Shown: positions 11,715-24,317, numbered from the stretch's first letter. The stretch: 64,000 nt of DNA from Kosakonia radicincitans DSM 16656 (GCF_000280495.2 NZ_CP018016.1:1-64000), one strand, 5' to 3'. Translations and numbers: made by a program. Notes: generated by a model from the sequence alone, not told the origin.

Positions 11715-13376
11715 ATGAGTGATATTGCCTTAACGGTAAGCGTACTGGCGCTGGTGGCCGTTGTCGGATTGTGGATCGGCAATGTGAAGATCCGCGGTGT
11801 GGGTTTCGGTATTGGCGGTGTGCTGTTTGGCGGGATAATTGTCGGCCACCTTTTAGATAAACTGGGTATCACTATAAGCGGTCAGATACTGCTTTTTGTG
11901 CAGGAATTTGGCCTGATCCTGTTTGTTTATACCATCGGCATCCAGGTGGGCCCGGGGTTCTTCGCTTCTTTACGCGTTTCTGGCCTGCGCCTGAATCTGT
12001 TCGCTGTTTTAATCGTTGTTCTCGGCGGTCTTGTCACCACCATTCTGTATAAACTTTTTGCCATTCCGCTGCCAGTGGTGCTGGGGATTTTTTCCGGTGC
12101 GGTCACCAATACGCCAGCGCTTGGCGCTGGGCAGCAAATCCTGCGTGATTTAGGCATTCCTGGCCCGCAGCTCGACCAGATGGGGATGAGCTACGCCATG
12201 GCGTATCCGTTTGGTATTTGCGGTATTTTGCTCAGTATGTGGCTGCTACGCGTGTTGTTTCGCGTTAATGTCGATGAAGAGGCGCGACAGCACGACGCAA
12301 CGCTCAGCAATGGCACTTCACTGATCCGCACCATCAATATCCGCGTGGAAAACCCGAATCTCAACAATATGGCGATTCAGGACGTTCCCATTCTTAACAG
12401 CGATAAAATCATCTGCTCGCGTCTCAAACGGAATGATTTACTGATGGTGCCCTCGCCGGGCACGCTGATTCAGTCCGGAGATTTGTTGCATCTGGTGGGG
12501 CTTCCGAAGGATCTGCATAACGCGCAGTTGGTGATAGGCAAAGAAGTTGATACCTCTTTGTCGACGCGCGGCACGGATTTGCGCGTCGAACGCGTGGTGG
12601 TAACCAACGAAAAAGTGCTGGGGAAAAAAATCCGCGATCTGCACTTCAAGGAGCGCTACGACGTCGTGATTTCCCGCCTGAACCGCGCCGGTGTGGAGCT
12701 GGTAGCCAGCAGCGATGCCAGCCTGCAATTCGGCGATATCCTTAATCTTGTCGGGCGTCCGGCGGCAATCGAAGCGGTGACTAACGAGGTCGGCAATGCC
12801 CAGCACAAGTTGCAGCAGGTACAAATGCTGCCGGTGTTTATTGGTATTGGGCTTGGCGTTCTGCTGGGATCGTTGCCGTTGTATATACCAGGGTTTCCGG
12901 CAGCGCTGAAGCTGGGTCTCGCGGGCGGGCCGCTGATTATGGCGTTGATTCTTGGGCGAATTGGTACGATCGGCAAGTTGTACTGGTTTATGCCGCCCAG
13001 TGCGAACCTGGCGCTGCGAGAACTGGGCATTGTGCTGTTCTTGTCGGTGGTGGGGCTGAAATCGGGCGGTGATTTTATTGCCACGCTGACCCAGGGCGAT
13101 GGGTTGAAATGGATGTGTTATGGCATTCTTATCACCGCCATTCCGCTGATCACCGTCGGTTTACTGGCGCGAATGCTGGCGAAGATGAACTATCTGACCC
13201 TCTGCGGCATGCTGGCCGGGTCGATGACCGATCCGCCGGCGCTGGCGTTTGCCAACGGCCTGCATGCCACCAGTGGCGCGGCGGCACTCTCGTATGCGAC
13301 GGTTTATCCGCTGGTGATGTTTTTACGTATTATCACCCCACAGCTTCTGGCGGTACTGTTCTGGGGGATGGGTTAA
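11715..13376 (+). CDS. yidE: YidE, AAE/AspT-family putative transporter
   Basis: The 553-residue length and sequence match E. coli YidE. Two membrane halves of about five helices each (roughly 1-170 and 375-553) flank two cytoplasmic RCK_C/TrkA-C domains (about 200-370, with IICSRLKR and [14 protein letters not shown]). Both halves carry the [12 protein letters not shown] / [13 protein letters not shown] type repeat typical of AspT-like exchangers. Substrate is unknown. The start is the ATG at 11715 (MSDIALT), not one 18 bases upstream. The 3' end overlaps the convergent yidP by 54 bases. Confidence 0.95.
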   Translation: MSDIALTVSVLALVAVVGLWIGNVKIRGVGFGIGGVLFGGIIVGHLLDKLGITISGQILLFVQEFGLILFVYTIGIQVGPGFFASLRVSGLRLNLFAVLIVVLGGLVTTILYKLFAIPLPVVLGIFSGAVTNTPALGAGQQILRDLGIPGPQLDQMGMSYAMAYPFGICGILLSMWLLRVLFRVNVDEEARQHDATLSNGTSLIRTINIRVENPNLNNMAIQDVPILNSDKIICSRLKRNDLLMVPSPGTLIQSGDLLHLVGLPKDLHNAQLVIGKEVDTSLSTRGTDLRVERVVVTNEKVLGKKIRDLHFKERYDVVISRLNRAGVELVASSDASLQFGDILNLVGRPAAIEAVTNEVGNAQHKLQQVQMLPVFIGIGLGVLLGSLPLYIPGFPAALKLGLAGGPLIMALILGRIGTIGKLYWFMPPSANLALRELGIVLFLSVVGLKSGGDFIATLTQGDGLKWMCYGILITAIPLITVGLLARMLAKMNYLTLCGMLAGSMTDPPALAFANGLHATSGAAALSYATVYPLVMFLRIITPQLLAVLFWGMG

Positions 13377-14090
13377 TGGCGTTCCGGCATGAACACGGCG
13401 CAGGTGGTAATCCACCTGATACTCGCTGGTGTTGCGGAACATCACTGAGTAGTTAAGAAATTCGCCGCTGTCGCTGTAGGAGAGTGAAGTAATACGCAGC
13501 AGCGGCGTTTGTTCCGCCACGTTCAGCAAGCTGGCCACCTGTTTATCGGCCAGCACCGGCGTCAGGCTCTCGTAGTTACCGCTGATGGTGATTCCGCACT
13601 CCTTCTCGATATAATCGAATTTCGACCCCTCCAGATGCCCCAGCGACAGCGTACGGAACAGCTTCACCGGCATATAGCTGTCTTCCAGCATCAGCGGCTT
13701 TCCCTCTACGTAGCGAACCCTCCGTGAGAAGTAGATCCGTTCGTTAATTTGTATGCGCAACTGGCTGGCAATGGCTGGCGGGGCCGGCATCACTTCGAAC
13801 TGCAAAACCTGGCTCTGCACCTCTTTGCCCTGTCGGCGCAGCACTTCTACCAGCCCGGTCAGATTGGTGGTTTCATGGTGAACATCTTTGCGTGCGACAA
13901 ATGTCCCGCTGCCGTGACGGCGTACCACTAATCCCCAGCCCACCAGCAGATCAACCGCCTTGCGAATCGTCATTCGCGCCACGCCAAACTCCAGCGCCAG
14001 CGCCTTTTCGCCCGGTAACGGGCTGCCGATATTGTAATCCGATGAATTGAGCCGCAGGCGTAATCGCTCAGCAATAGATTTGTAGATCAC
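13323..14090 (-). CDS. yidP: GntR/HutC-family regulator YidP
   Basis: The N-terminal winged helix is at about 1-66 ([26 protein letters not shown]). The C-terminal UTRA effector domain spans about 90-235 and probably binds a sugar or sugar phosphate. The start is GTG at 14088-14090. At 255 residues it runs about 17 longer than I recall for E. coli YidP, and the extra C-terminal codons overlap the end of yidE. It is divergent from aglAB, so it is likely their regulator; E. coli also places yidP next to a PTS of the same kind (glv). Confidence 0.93.
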   Translation of the reverse strand: MIYKSIAERLRLRLNSSDYNIGSPLPGEKALALEFGVARMTIRKAVDLLVGWGLVVRRHGSGTFVARKDVHHETTNLTGLVEVLRRQGKEVQSQVLQFEVMPAPPAIASQLRIQINERIYFSRRVRYVEGKPLMLEDSYMPVKLFRTLSLGHLEGSKFDYIEKECGITISGNYESLTPVLADKQVASLLNVAEQTPLLRITSLSYSDSGEFLNYSVMFRNTSEYQVDYHLRRVHAGTPLTHPPEQYRQKLWGDNT

Positions 14091-14312
14091 CTGTAGACCT
14101 CTCTGCCCCCGTCAGCGGGAACATTGCCTCTGAATATGTCCATTTTTTGCCTGAAAAGTAGACCTGAGCACGTGAAATAAAACCATGAAAGCGATCACGA
14201 ATCGCAGCGGCGCGCCATGTTGGCGCGGCGGCGACTTCTTATGCTGCTCACAGGTCCACAAAAAACCAACAAGGCCTCTACCCCCTACAAGTTGTTACAT
14301 GAGGATTCTATG
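14091..14312. promoter_or_regulatory. yidP-aglA divergent control region
   Basis: The octamer GTAGACCT occurs twice in the same orientation, at 14093-14100 and 14158-14165, with a related GTAGATCACC at the yidP start. These are candidate half-sites for the GntR regulator encoded alongside. GAGGA at 14301-14305 is the aglA ribosome-binding site. No gene is seen here. Confidence 0.45.
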
Positions 14313-17248
<2,936 letters not shown>

Positions 17249-17257
17249 TTCTCCTGT

Positions 17258-17282
17258 CCGGCACCGTCAGGGTGCCGGCTTT
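17258..17282 (+). terminator. Terminator of the aglAB operon
   Basis: CCGGCACC (17258-17265) pairs with GGTGCCGG (17271-17278), followed by CTTTCC. A GC-rich 8-bp stem with a short T-run. Confidence 0.75.
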
Positions 17283-17411
17283 CCATTGCGCGAAAGAGTC
17301 GAAAAGCGTCAGTTTATCCGCTACTTTGAAGGCCTGGCCGGAGCGGTTTTTCCCTTTACCGTTGCAAGAAGGGGTAATGCCGACAAGGTTATCAACGTGG
17401 AAGGAGAACAG

Positions 17412-17759
17412 ATGAAAATTTCCCGCGTCGGTGAAGCGCCGGACTACCGCTTCTCGCTGGCGAATGAGCGCACGTTTCTTGCCTGGATCCGCACTGCTCT
17501 GGGGTTTCTCGCGGCGGGCGTTGGGCTGGACCAGTTAGCGCCGCAGTTTGCCACGCCGCTGATTCGTGAAGTGCTGGCGCTGCTGCTGTGTCTCTTCTCC
17601 GGCGCGCTGGCGCTCTATGGCTATCTGCGCTGGCTGCGCAATGAAAAAGCGATGCGCCTGAAAGAAGATCTGCCCTATACCCGCGTGCTGATGGTAATAA
17701 GCGTGGCGCTGCTGGCGGTTGCGCTGGTGGTGATGGTGCTGGTGTTCTATGCCGGATAA
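17412..17759 (+). CDS. yidH: Inner-membrane protein YidH (DUF202)
   Basis: 115 residues, the E. coli YidH length. DUF202 signature FSLANERTFLAWIRTALGFLA near the N-terminus, then three predicted membrane helices. Start is the ATG at 17412 after AAGGAGAACAG. Function is unknown. It overlaps yidG by 11 bases, so the two small DUF202 proteins are translationally coupled and may act as a pair. Confidence 0.94.
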   Translation: MKISRVGEAPDYRFSLANERTFLAWIRTALGFLAAGVGLDQLAPQFATPLIREVLALLLCLFSGALALYGYLRWLRNEKAMRLKEDLPYTRVLMVISVALLAVALVVMVLVFYAG

Positions 17760-18099
17760 CCGCAAAGCCCGGCGCGAAACGGATCCTGGTCTGCAACCGG
17801 AACGGACATCGCTGGCATGGTTGCGCACGCTGTTCGGCTACGGCGCGCTGATGGCGCTGGCCGTCAGGCATAACTGGCAACATTCGGGCATGCCTTTCTG
17901 GATCTCGCTCATCATTCTGGCGCTGGCAGCGTTACTGCTCTGGCGCTATACCCATAAGCGTATCTTAATGGACGTCAATAAAAGCGATTTCGCCTTACCC
18001 GGCGCAATACGTGACAAATTATTGATCTCCCTCGCGGTGCTTTCCCTCGCATTACTGTTTGCTGTAACGCATATCCGTCAGCTTATTCTTATCTTGTGA
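17749..18099 (+). CDS. yidG: Inner-membrane protein YidG (DUF202)
   Basis: 116 residues with the DUF202 signature LQPERTSLAWLRTLFGYGAL, followed by two further hydrophobic helices. It starts inside the end of yidH and is followed after 10 bases by a radical SAM gene. The yidHG pairing and order match E. coli. Function is unknown. Confidence 0.93.
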   Translation: MPDNRKARRETDPGLQPERTSLAWLRTLFGYGALMALAVRHNWQHSGMPFWISLIILALAALLLWRYTHKRILMDVNKSDFALPGAIRDKLLISLAVLSLALLFAVTHIRQLILIL

Positions 18100-18109
18100 G
18101 GATGTTTGC

Positions 18110-19231
18110 ATGCCAGGCTGCCACGTTATGGCTAAGCCCGCCAGTTCACGCTGCAACCTTAACTGCCGCTACTGTTTTTACCTCGAAAAACCGCAGCAAA
18201 ATGTTATGGATGACACCACGCTGGAGGCATTTATTCGCCAGCAGATCGACGCCCAGCCGGGCGAAAAAGTGCCGTTTGCCTGGCAGGGCGGCGAACCGAC
18301 GCTCTGCGGGCTGGAATTCTTTCAGCGCGTTGCTGCCCTGCAAAAAAAGCACGCCAATGGCAAACGTATTGAAAACGCCTTCCAGACGAATGGCATTCTG
18401 CTGAATGAGGAGTGGTGCCGTTTTTTTCATGACAACGGCTGGCTGGTGGGCGTTTCCATCGATGGCCCGGCGGATTTGCATGATGCTTACCGTGTGAACC
18501 GCAGCGGCAAACCATCACACCCGAAAGTCCTTAATGCCATTGCGACGCTGAATAAACATCAGGTCGAGTACAACCTGCTGTGCGTCGTCAATAATCTCAA
18601 TAGCCAGCAGCCGCAGCGCCTGTATCGCTATTTACGTGCGCTTGGTACGCCGTTTTTGCAGTTTATTCCGTTGGTGGAGCTGGACGCGCAGGGGCGCTTG
18701 TCTGCCGAATCGGTCAGCGGCGAAGCCTGGGGAAACTTTCTTACCGCGATATTCGACTTGTGGGTGCGGGAAGATATTGGCCGCGTTTACGTGCAGTTAT
18801 TTGACTCCACGCTCGGCGTCTGGAGCGGCTATCCGTCGCAAATGTGCAGCTTAGGCGAGACCTGCGGCCACGCTTTTGCGCTGGAAGCGAACGGCGATCT
18901 CTACCAGTGCGATCACTATGTCTCCCCGGATTACCGGCTGGGCAATCTGCATCAGATCCCGATTAAAACGCTCAACGCCAGCCATGAAGCAGCGGCTTTT
19001 GGGCAGAGTAAAAAAGCCAGCCTCAGCGAAGTCTGCCTGCGTTGTGACATGCTGCGTTTTTGCCGGGGCGACTGCCCGAAGCACCGCATCGTTGAGGGAA
19101 GAAGCGCGCTTTGCCACGGTTATCACCGCTTTTTCAGCCACAGCGCGCCGCATATGCGCGTGATGCGCGATCTGCTGCGCCAACGGCGCTCCCCTGTCGA
19201 ACTGATGGCCTGGCTGCGCCGGAGCGGCTGA
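18110..19231 (+). CDS. Radical SAM/SPASM protein, AslB/anaerobic sulfatase-maturase-like
   Basis: The 373-residue protein has the radical SAM cluster motif CNLNCRYC near residues 15-22, which binds the 4Fe-4S/SAM cluster. A Cys-rich SPASM region follows in the C-terminal third (QMCSLGETCG, YQCDHYV, CLRCDMLRFCRGDCPKHR) for two auxiliary clusters. This layout matches anSME enzymes, which convert a sulfatase active-site Cys or Ser to formylglycine without oxygen, and E. coli AslB. The HVMAKP start segment matches AslB. No sulfatase gene is nearby. It occupies the yidF position next to yidHG and ends one base before convergent dsdA. Confidence 0.85.
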   Translation: MPGCHVMAKPASSRCNLNCRYCFYLEKPQQNVMDDTTLEAFIRQQIDAQPGEKVPFAWQGGEPTLCGLEFFQRVAALQKKHANGKRIENAFQTNGILLNEEWCRFFHDNGWLVGVSIDGPADLHDAYRVNRSGKPSHPKVLNAIATLNKHQVEYNLLCVVNNLNSQQPQRLYRYLRALGTPFLQFIPLVELDAQGRLSAESVSGEAWGNFLTAIFDLWVREDIGRVYVQLFDSTLGVWSGYPSQMCSLGETCGHAFALEANGDLYQCDHYVSPDYRLGNLHQIPIKTLNASHEAAAFGQSKKASLSEVCLRCDMLRFCRGDCPKHRIVEGRSALCHGYHRFFSHSAPHMRVMRDLLRQRRSPVELMAWLRRSG

Positions 19232-19232
19232 T

Positions 19233-20549
19233 TTAGCGGGCTTTCGCCAGATAGTGCGCCATCTCATCGGCGGGCACCATTCCGCCGCCGGTGGCCCATA
19301 CCAGGTGGGTGGCCTGCGCCAGTTGTTCAGGGCTAAAGCCGTGCAGTTGATGATAGCCGCTGTTGCTGCAAATCCGTTGCGGCCCGGACATTCCCGCCAG
19401 CGCTGACGGCTCCAGTTGAATGCCCTCTTCCTGCGCCAGCCAGCCGAGTTGCTGGTAAAGTGTGTTGTCATCAACGGTGTAGAAGCCGTCCAGCAGGCGC
19501 TCCATTGCCCGTCCGACAAAGCCGGAAGCGCGCCCGACCGCCAGACCATCGGCCGCCGTCTGGTTATCAATCCCCAGATCCTGCACCGCAATGCCGTCAT
19601 GCAGCCCGGTATACACGCCCAGCAACATACAGGGAGAATGCGTTGGTTCGGCAAAAATACAGTGTACCGCGTCGCCAAACGCCAGCTTCAGACCAAAGGC
19701 GACACCGCCAGGCCCGCCGCCCACGCCGCACGGCAGATAGACAAACAGCGGATGCGCGTTATCCACCACTTTGCCAAGCCGTGTGAACTGATCTTTCAGG
19801 CGCTGTCCGGCGACGGCATAGCCCAGAAAGAGGGTGCGGGAGTTCTCATCATCAATGAAAAAGCAGTTCGCATCCGCTGCCGCCGCTTTGCGCCCTTGTT
19901 CAACGGCCACGCCGTAATCTTCGGCATACTCCACCACGTTTACGCCGTGGCTGCGCAGTAGCGCTTTTTTCCATGCCCGGGCATCGGCTGACATATGTAC
20001 CGTGACGTGAAAACCAAGCCGCGCGCTGATAATCCCGATCGATAACCCCAGATTTCCCGTGGAGCCAACGGCGATGCTGTACTGGCTGAAGAAACGGGCA
20101 AATTCAGGCGACAACAGTTTGCTGTAATCGTCATCCGGCGTCAGTAATCCGGCGGCGAAAGCCAGTTTTTCCGCGTGGGTCAGTACTTCATAAATGCCGC
20201 CGCGCGCTTTAATAGAACCGGAAATCGGCAAATGGCTGTCTTTTTTCAGCCACAGCTCGCCGGTGATATCCGGACTGAGGCGGCGCTGCATTGCCGGAAT
20301 CGGAACCACGTCAGATTCAATCATGCCGCGGCTTGCCGCCGTTTCCGGGAAAGCCTGCGCAATGAACGGTGCGAAGCGGGCAAGCCGCGCGTGGGCCTCG
20401 CTAACATCCTGTTGTGTCAGGCCAACATGCGGCAAAGCGCGTGCAACGGAGGTACTATTAGGGTTAAACCACTGCGTTTCTTTCAGCGCGATCAACTGCT
20501 CTATAAGCGGAAACTGCTGGATGAGTTTCTGAATGTCGGCGTTTTTCAT
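19233..20549 (-). CDS. dsdA: D-serine dehydratase
   Basis: PLP enzyme converting D-serine to pyruvate and ammonia; it detoxifies and catabolises host or plant D-serine. 438 residues. The PLP-Lys segment is [12 protein letters not shown], with the Gly-rich phosphate-binding loop [11 protein letters not shown]. The dsdX permease and dsdC regulator found beside dsdA in E. coli are absent from this window, so regulation and uptake here are unclear. Confidence 0.95.
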   Translation of the reverse strand: MKNADIQKLIQQFPLIEQLIALKETQWFNPNSTSVARALPHVGLTQQDVSEAHARLARFAPFIAQAFPETAASRGMIESDVVPIPAMQRRLSPDITGELWLKKDSHLPISGSIKARGGIYEVLTHAEKLAFAAGLLTPDDDYSKLLSPEFARFFSQYSIAVGSTGNLGLSIGIISARLGFHVTVHMSADARAWKKALLRSHGVNVVEYAEDYGVAVEQGRKAAAADANCFFIDDENSRTLFLGYAVAGQRLKDQFTRLGKVVDNAHPLFVYLPCGVGGGPGGVAFGLKLAFGDAVHCIFAEPTHSPCMLLGVYTGLHDGIAVQDLGIDNQTAADGLAVGRASGFVGRAMERLLDGFYTVDDNTLYQQLGWLAQEEGIQLEPSALAGMSGPQRICSNSGYHQLHGFSPEQLAQATHLVWATGGGMVPADEMAHYLAKAR

Positions 20550-20709
20550 CGGTTCGTTTTCGTAAGAATCGGAGCGTTAAAGAAAACAGGAATCCGCTAG
20601 CGGTGCAAGTGGGTCGCGGTTTTGAGAATTTATTACGTTTTGCTGCTACACGTGTAAACGCAAGCATGCTAAATACATGTATTCATCCCTGATTTTCACA
20701 AGGTCAACT

Positions 20710-21798
20710 GTGTTAAAACCACTGATTGCAGTTGTTATGCTGTTGGCGGGAACCTCTGTGTTTGCCGCTGATACTCCGCTGACGGCGGCGCAATATGCGC
20801 AAAAGCTGGGGGTGGGGATGGATGTCGACTGGGCGCGTACCGATCGGGGTATCCGCGAGTTCGACCCGCTGATTGTGCGTGATTTCTACGACGCTGGTAT
20901 CCGCCATGTACGCATTCGCGTTGCCGATAATATGACGGAAGCGCGGCTGATCCACCTGCGTAAACTGGTGGAGGCATGCGAACAGTATGGGGTGATTCCG
21001 GTAATTGCCTATCAGGCAGACAGCTTCAAAGCCGATCCGGACGCCAAAAACGAAGCGCAACTGGTGGCGTGGTGGTCAACGGTAGCGAATTTTTTCGGTA
21101 CCGGGCACCCTATGCTCGGTTTTGATGTGATTTATGAACCGGCTGACAAACTTAACCGCGATTTGCCCGCCCTGAATCGCGCTTATGAAAATGTCGTGCG
21201 CACCCTGCATGATATCGACGCTCAACGCATGATTTTTATTGCCCCGCGTATGCGCGCCGCGCCGGAAGATCTCTCCTCGTTGAAACTGCCGCCACACAGC
21301 CAGAACTATCTGTTGGCCGAGTGGCACATTTTCCCGTGGGGGCCACTGAAAAATAACGGTAAATATCCGTGGACATCGGGCACGGCGGCGGAAAAAGCCG
21401 CCATTCGCGCGCGGATTAATACAGCGGTGCGCTGGCAGCAGAAATCCGGGCATGCCAGCTGGGTTGGCGGCTGGGCGGTAGGCGAATCCATTAAAAATGC
21501 GCCCACCGAATCACAAATGGCTTTCGCCCGTTTTATGGCCTGCGAACTGAATAAGGTGAAAATTCCCTATGCGATCAATACCGATACGCAATTTTATGAC
21601 GGCGAAGAGGGCGCATGGCGGCCAGGGCCGGAGCCGTTATTGAAAATGATGATTGCGCCGGAGTGCGACAAGCCCGACGCGAGGCCGGGCCATCATGAGG
21701 TTAAATCACCGGTTCATGGCGAGAAAAACGCGTCGCCAGCGGCAGCCAGCACAACAGAATTAAAAGCCCCGCCAGCGTCATCAGCATCCCAAGGCTAA
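20710..21798 (+). CDS. Exported GH5-like glycoside hydrolase
   Basis: A 362-residue protein with an N-terminal signal peptide (MLKPLIAVVMLLAGTSVFA, cleavage near residue 19), then a TIM-barrel-like domain with the GH5 cellulase pattern (GVGMDVDW near the start, AEWHIFPWG, GGWAVGES). GTG at 20710 is chosen because CAAGG lies 6-7 bases upstream and it gives a tidy signal peptide; ATG at 20677 is the alternative. The usual GH5 acid/base motif NEP reads YEP here (Glu 143), so activity is uncertain. The last 98 bases overlap convergent emrD. Substrate is unknown. Confidence 0.75.
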   Translation: MLKPLIAVVMLLAGTSVFAADTPLTAAQYAQKLGVGMDVDWARTDRGIREFDPLIVRDFYDAGIRHVRIRVADNMTEARLIHLRKLVEACEQYGVIPVIAYQADSFKADPDAKNEAQLVAWWSTVANFFGTGHPMLGFDVIYEPADKLNRDLPALNRAYENVVRTLHDIDAQRMIFIAPRMRAAPEDLSSLKLPPHSQNYLLAEWHIFPWGPLKNNGKYPWTSGTAAEKAAIRARINTAVRWQQKSGHASWVGGWAVGESIKNAPTESQMAFARFMACELNKVKIPYAINTDTQFYDGEEGAWRPGPEPLLKMMIAPECDKPDARPGHHEVKSPVHGEKNASPAAASTTELKAPPASSASQG

Positions 21799-22885
21799 AC
21801 TGGCCGTTCTGCGGCAGTTGTGAAGAGAGCCACGCCAGGCCGCCAGAGCCGATGTTCTGCAACCCGCCAACCAGCGCGCCCGCGGTGCCCGCCAGAAACG
21901 GGAATGGCTCCATTGCGCCGCTGGTCGCCAGCGGGAACAGCATTCCGGCGCCGAAGAAAAACAGCGCGGCGGGCACGATCAGCGTCCAGATATTCATCAC
22001 CCCGACAATGCCCGGGAGCCACATCATCAGACCGGCCGCCAGGCAGCAGATCACCGACTGCCACATCAACGAAGTAAAGCGCTTGTTCTGCCGCCCGGCA
22101 AACCACGCGCCGAAAAAGGCCGCTGGCACTGGCAGAATAAACAGGACGCTGACCGTCATGCTGTTCAGGCCCAGCACGCCGCCCATCAATACGCCCGAGC
22201 TGGCTTCAAAGACCGCAATCCCGGCCAGACCGCCAATCAACATCAGCAGGTAACAGTTAAATGCGCCGTTGCCGAACAGGGTTTTGTAGCTGGCCAGCAG
22301 GCGGATGCGCGGCGCGTCTTTTGGCCGGGTTTCCGGCATCCAGCGCGCCATACTCCAGGCGACGACCAGGCACAGCACCAGCAAAAAGATAAAACAGGCG
22401 CGCCAGCTAAACAGCGTATTCAGCACACCGCCGATCAGCGGCGCAAGCAGCGGACTAACCAAAATCCCCATATTCAACAAACTGTTGGCGTGACGCAGTT
22501 CCGTACCGGCATACAGATCGCGCGGCAGCGTTCGCGCCATCACGCCGCCCACGCCGGTGCCAATGCCCTGTAAGGCGCTGGCCAGAATTAACATCGACAG
22601 GCTGTGCGTGGTAATGGCGATCAGCGTCGCCAGCAAAAAGATGCTCATTCCGGCCAGGATCACCGGGCGGCGACCGACTCTGTCCGCCAGCGGGCCATAG
22701 AAGAGCTGAGAGACACCGTAAGTCAGCAGATATGCAGCCATGACGCTTTGTACCGCGCCTTCGCGAACATTCAGGGTGAGCGCCATATCCGCTATCGCCG
22801 GGATATAGATGGTTTGCGCCATCTGCCCGACAGCCACCAGAAGCACCAGCATCAATAACAAATTGACGTTTCTCTGCCTTTTCAT
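21701..22885 (-). CDS. emrD: Multidrug efflux MFS transporter EmrD
   Basis: A 12-helix drug/H+ antiporter of 394 residues, the E. coli EmrD length. The MFS signature GPLADRVGRRPVILAG lies between helices 2 and 3. EmrD exports hydrophobic uncouplers and detergents in E. coli. Its position next to the tisB-ilv region is as in E. coli. Its 3' end lies inside the GH5-like gene on the other strand. Confidence 0.96.
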   Translation of the reverse strand: MKRQRNVNLLLMLVLLVAVGQMAQTIYIPAIADMALTLNVREGAVQSVMAAYLLTYGVSQLFYGPLADRVGRRPVILAGMSIFLLATLIAITTHSLSMLILASALQGIGTGVGGVMARTLPRDLYAGTELRHANSLLNMGILVSPLLAPLIGGVLNTLFSWRACFIFLLVLCLVVAWSMARWMPETRPKDAPRIRLLASYKTLFGNGAFNCYLLMLIGGLAGIAVFEASSGVLMGGVLGLNSMTVSVLFILPVPAAFFGAWFAGRQNKRFTSLMWQSVICCLAAGLMMWLPGIVGVMNIWTLIVPAALFFFGAGMLFPLATSGAMEPFPFLAGTAGALVGGLQNIGSGGLAWLSSQLPQNGQFSLGMLMTLAGLLILLCWLPLATRFSRHEPVI

Positions 22886-23062
22886 GTCGATGATTACTTT
22901 TAAAAAATGGAGGATTAAAGAATATATGGCTGCAATACAGCCTTAATGCCGGAGAAATCTAGCACAGCCAGATGACAGAACCACAATTATCCGGTGCAAA
23001 GACAGGAGGGAGACAGGCAGGTTTTATAGACAACATTCGGCAACTTTTGTTGCCAGTAAGTT

Positions 23063-23896
23063 TCAGGAAAGGCGCAGCAGTATCGCACCGGCGGCAATGC
23101 CACAGGCGGCAACAATCCGCAGCCCGGCAACCTGCTCTTTGAGAAGAACAAACGCAATCAGAGCGCCGAACAGAATTGAGGTTTCGCGCAGCGCAGCGAC
23201 GACCGCCAGCGGCGCTTGCGTCATCGCCCACAGCGCCAGGCCGTAAGAGCCCATGGTGCCGATGCCGCCGGGAATGCCCTTTTTCCAGTTGGCGACCAGA
23301 TAACGCGTCACCTCTTGCCGCCGCGCCAGCATCGCCCACAACAACAGGCAAAAACCGTTAAGGAAGAAGGTCCATAATGTGTAGCCCAGCGCAGAACCGG
23401 CAAGACGAACGCCGGTGCCATCGACCAGCGTGTAACCCGCGATGAACCCCGAATTAATCAGCGCCAGCCAGATCCCTTTGCGTGACTGCGTGCGTCCGTT
23501 AAACGCCATCGCCAGTATCGACAGGCAGATCACGGCAATACCGCCCCACGCCACGCCAGAAAGCGAATCGCCGAGGATCAGTACGCTGATAAGCGCCACC
23601 AGCAGGGGCGCGGTGCCGCGCATCAGCGGATAGGTCTGGCTCATATCCGAAACCTGGTACGTTTTTGCCACCAGCACGGTGTAAACCACCTGCAACGCGC
23701 ACGAGACGGCGAGATAAGGCACGCTGGCGAGCGTCGGCTGTGGCGAGAAAGGTAACAAAATCAGCGCGATCAGCGCGGCGGAACCGCTGACGGCAATTGC
23801 CGAATAGAGTTTGTCGCTGCCGGATTTCACAATGGCATTCCAGCTGGCATGAAGCAGAGCGGCAAATAGCAAAATGCAGAAAACGGAGAGTGTCAT
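23063..23896 (-). CDS. EamA/DMT-family transporter
   Basis: About 277 residues from the ATG encoding MTLSVFCILLFAALLHASWNAIV. Ten hydrophobic helices form two EamA repeats, with a conserved QTYPLMRGTAPLL segment. An in-frame ATG at 23935 would add 13 residues (MLHFVDNSLARA) but breaks the typical family start. Substrate is not predictable. It is inserted between emrD and tisB relative to E. coli. Confidence 0.8.
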   Translation of the reverse strand: MTLSVFCILLFAALLHASWNAIVKSGSDKLYSAIAVSGSAALIALILLPFSPQPTLASVPYLAVSCALQVVYTVLVAKTYQVSDMSQTYPLMRGTAPLLVALISVLILGDSLSGVAWGGIAVICLSILAMAFNGRTQSRKGIWLALINSGFIAGYTLVDGTGVRLAGSALGYTLWTFFLNGFCLLLWAMLARRQEVTRYLVANWKKGIPGGIGTMGSYGLALWAMTQAPLAVVAALRETSILFGALIAFVLLKEQVAGLRIVAACGIAAGAILLRLS

Positions 23897-23968
23897 GGTG
23901 GCCCGGGCGAGTGAGTTGTCAACAAAATGTAACATGCCGCCCGCAGCGGATACCAGATTAGCGGTGTT

Positions 23969-23996
23969 AAAGAGGGGCGGTTGCCCGCCCCTCTTT
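23969..23996 (-). terminator. Terminator of the tisAB transcript
   Basis: AAAGAGGGGCGG (23969-23980), loop TTGC, CCGCCCCTCTTT (23985-23996): a perfect 12-bp stem 20 bases beyond the tisB stop, with U-rich ends. Confidence 0.85.
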
Positions 23997-24015
23997 GGTG
24001 CGGCTTGAACCTGAA

Positions 24016-24105
24016 TTAACGCAGGAATTTCAGGACAGCTTCAAGCAGTTGCAACAAAGCAACAATGAGTTTCAGGATCAGAATAAACAGTTCCATTCCG
24101 CTCAT
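24016..24105 (-). CDS. tisB: SOS-induced membrane toxin TisB
   Basis: This short frame encodes 29 residues, the E. coli TisB length, with the core LILKLIVALLQLLEAVLK. E. coli TisB has the same pattern (LILKLIVAALQLLDAVLK). The peptide is an amphipathic membrane helix that dissipates the proton motive force and promotes persister formation after DNA damage. GAGGAGA lies 6-7 bases before the ATG. The gene sits between emrD/EamA and ivbL, as in E. coli. A LexA box and the antisense RNA IstR-1 lie upstream, and a strong terminator downstream. Confidence 0.93.
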   Translation of the reverse strand: MSGMELFILILKLIVALLQLLEAVLKFLR

Positions 24106-24176
24106 ACGCGTCTCCTCTGGTTCAGGAGCACCGGCTGGCTTACCTTTCCGCTGCCTGTTGTCAGCCGTGTTGTTGG

Positions 24177-24195
24177 CGTAACGCAGTGTGCTCGC
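24177..24195 (-). promoter_or_regulatory. IstR-1 target site in the tisAB leader
   Basis: CGTAACGCAGTGTG at 24177-24190 recurs identically at 24419-24432 inside IstR-1. Because tisAB is read from the minus strand, its mRNA carries the complement. That gives 14 perfect pairs, extendable to 19 with two G-U pairs. In E. coli this duplex blocks the ribosome standby site and triggers RNase III cleavage. Confidence 0.85.
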
Positions 24196-24301
24196 TTAGG
24201 GGTTAAGGCGCTGACGGCACCACCCGTTTCAGCCAGGACTTGTTTGCGCCGTAGAATTGCGGCCCCTGCACACTGATTAGCAAGGTCAGTATATATTAAC
24301 A

Positions 24302-24317
24302 CTGTTTATATATACAG
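24302..24317. promoter_or_regulatory. LexA box of tisAB
   Basis: CTGTTTATATATACAG is a full CTGT-N8-ACAG SOS operator. It lies just upstream of a minus-strand -10-like TATACT (24289-24294), and so would repress tisAB until DNA damage. Confidence 0.92.
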
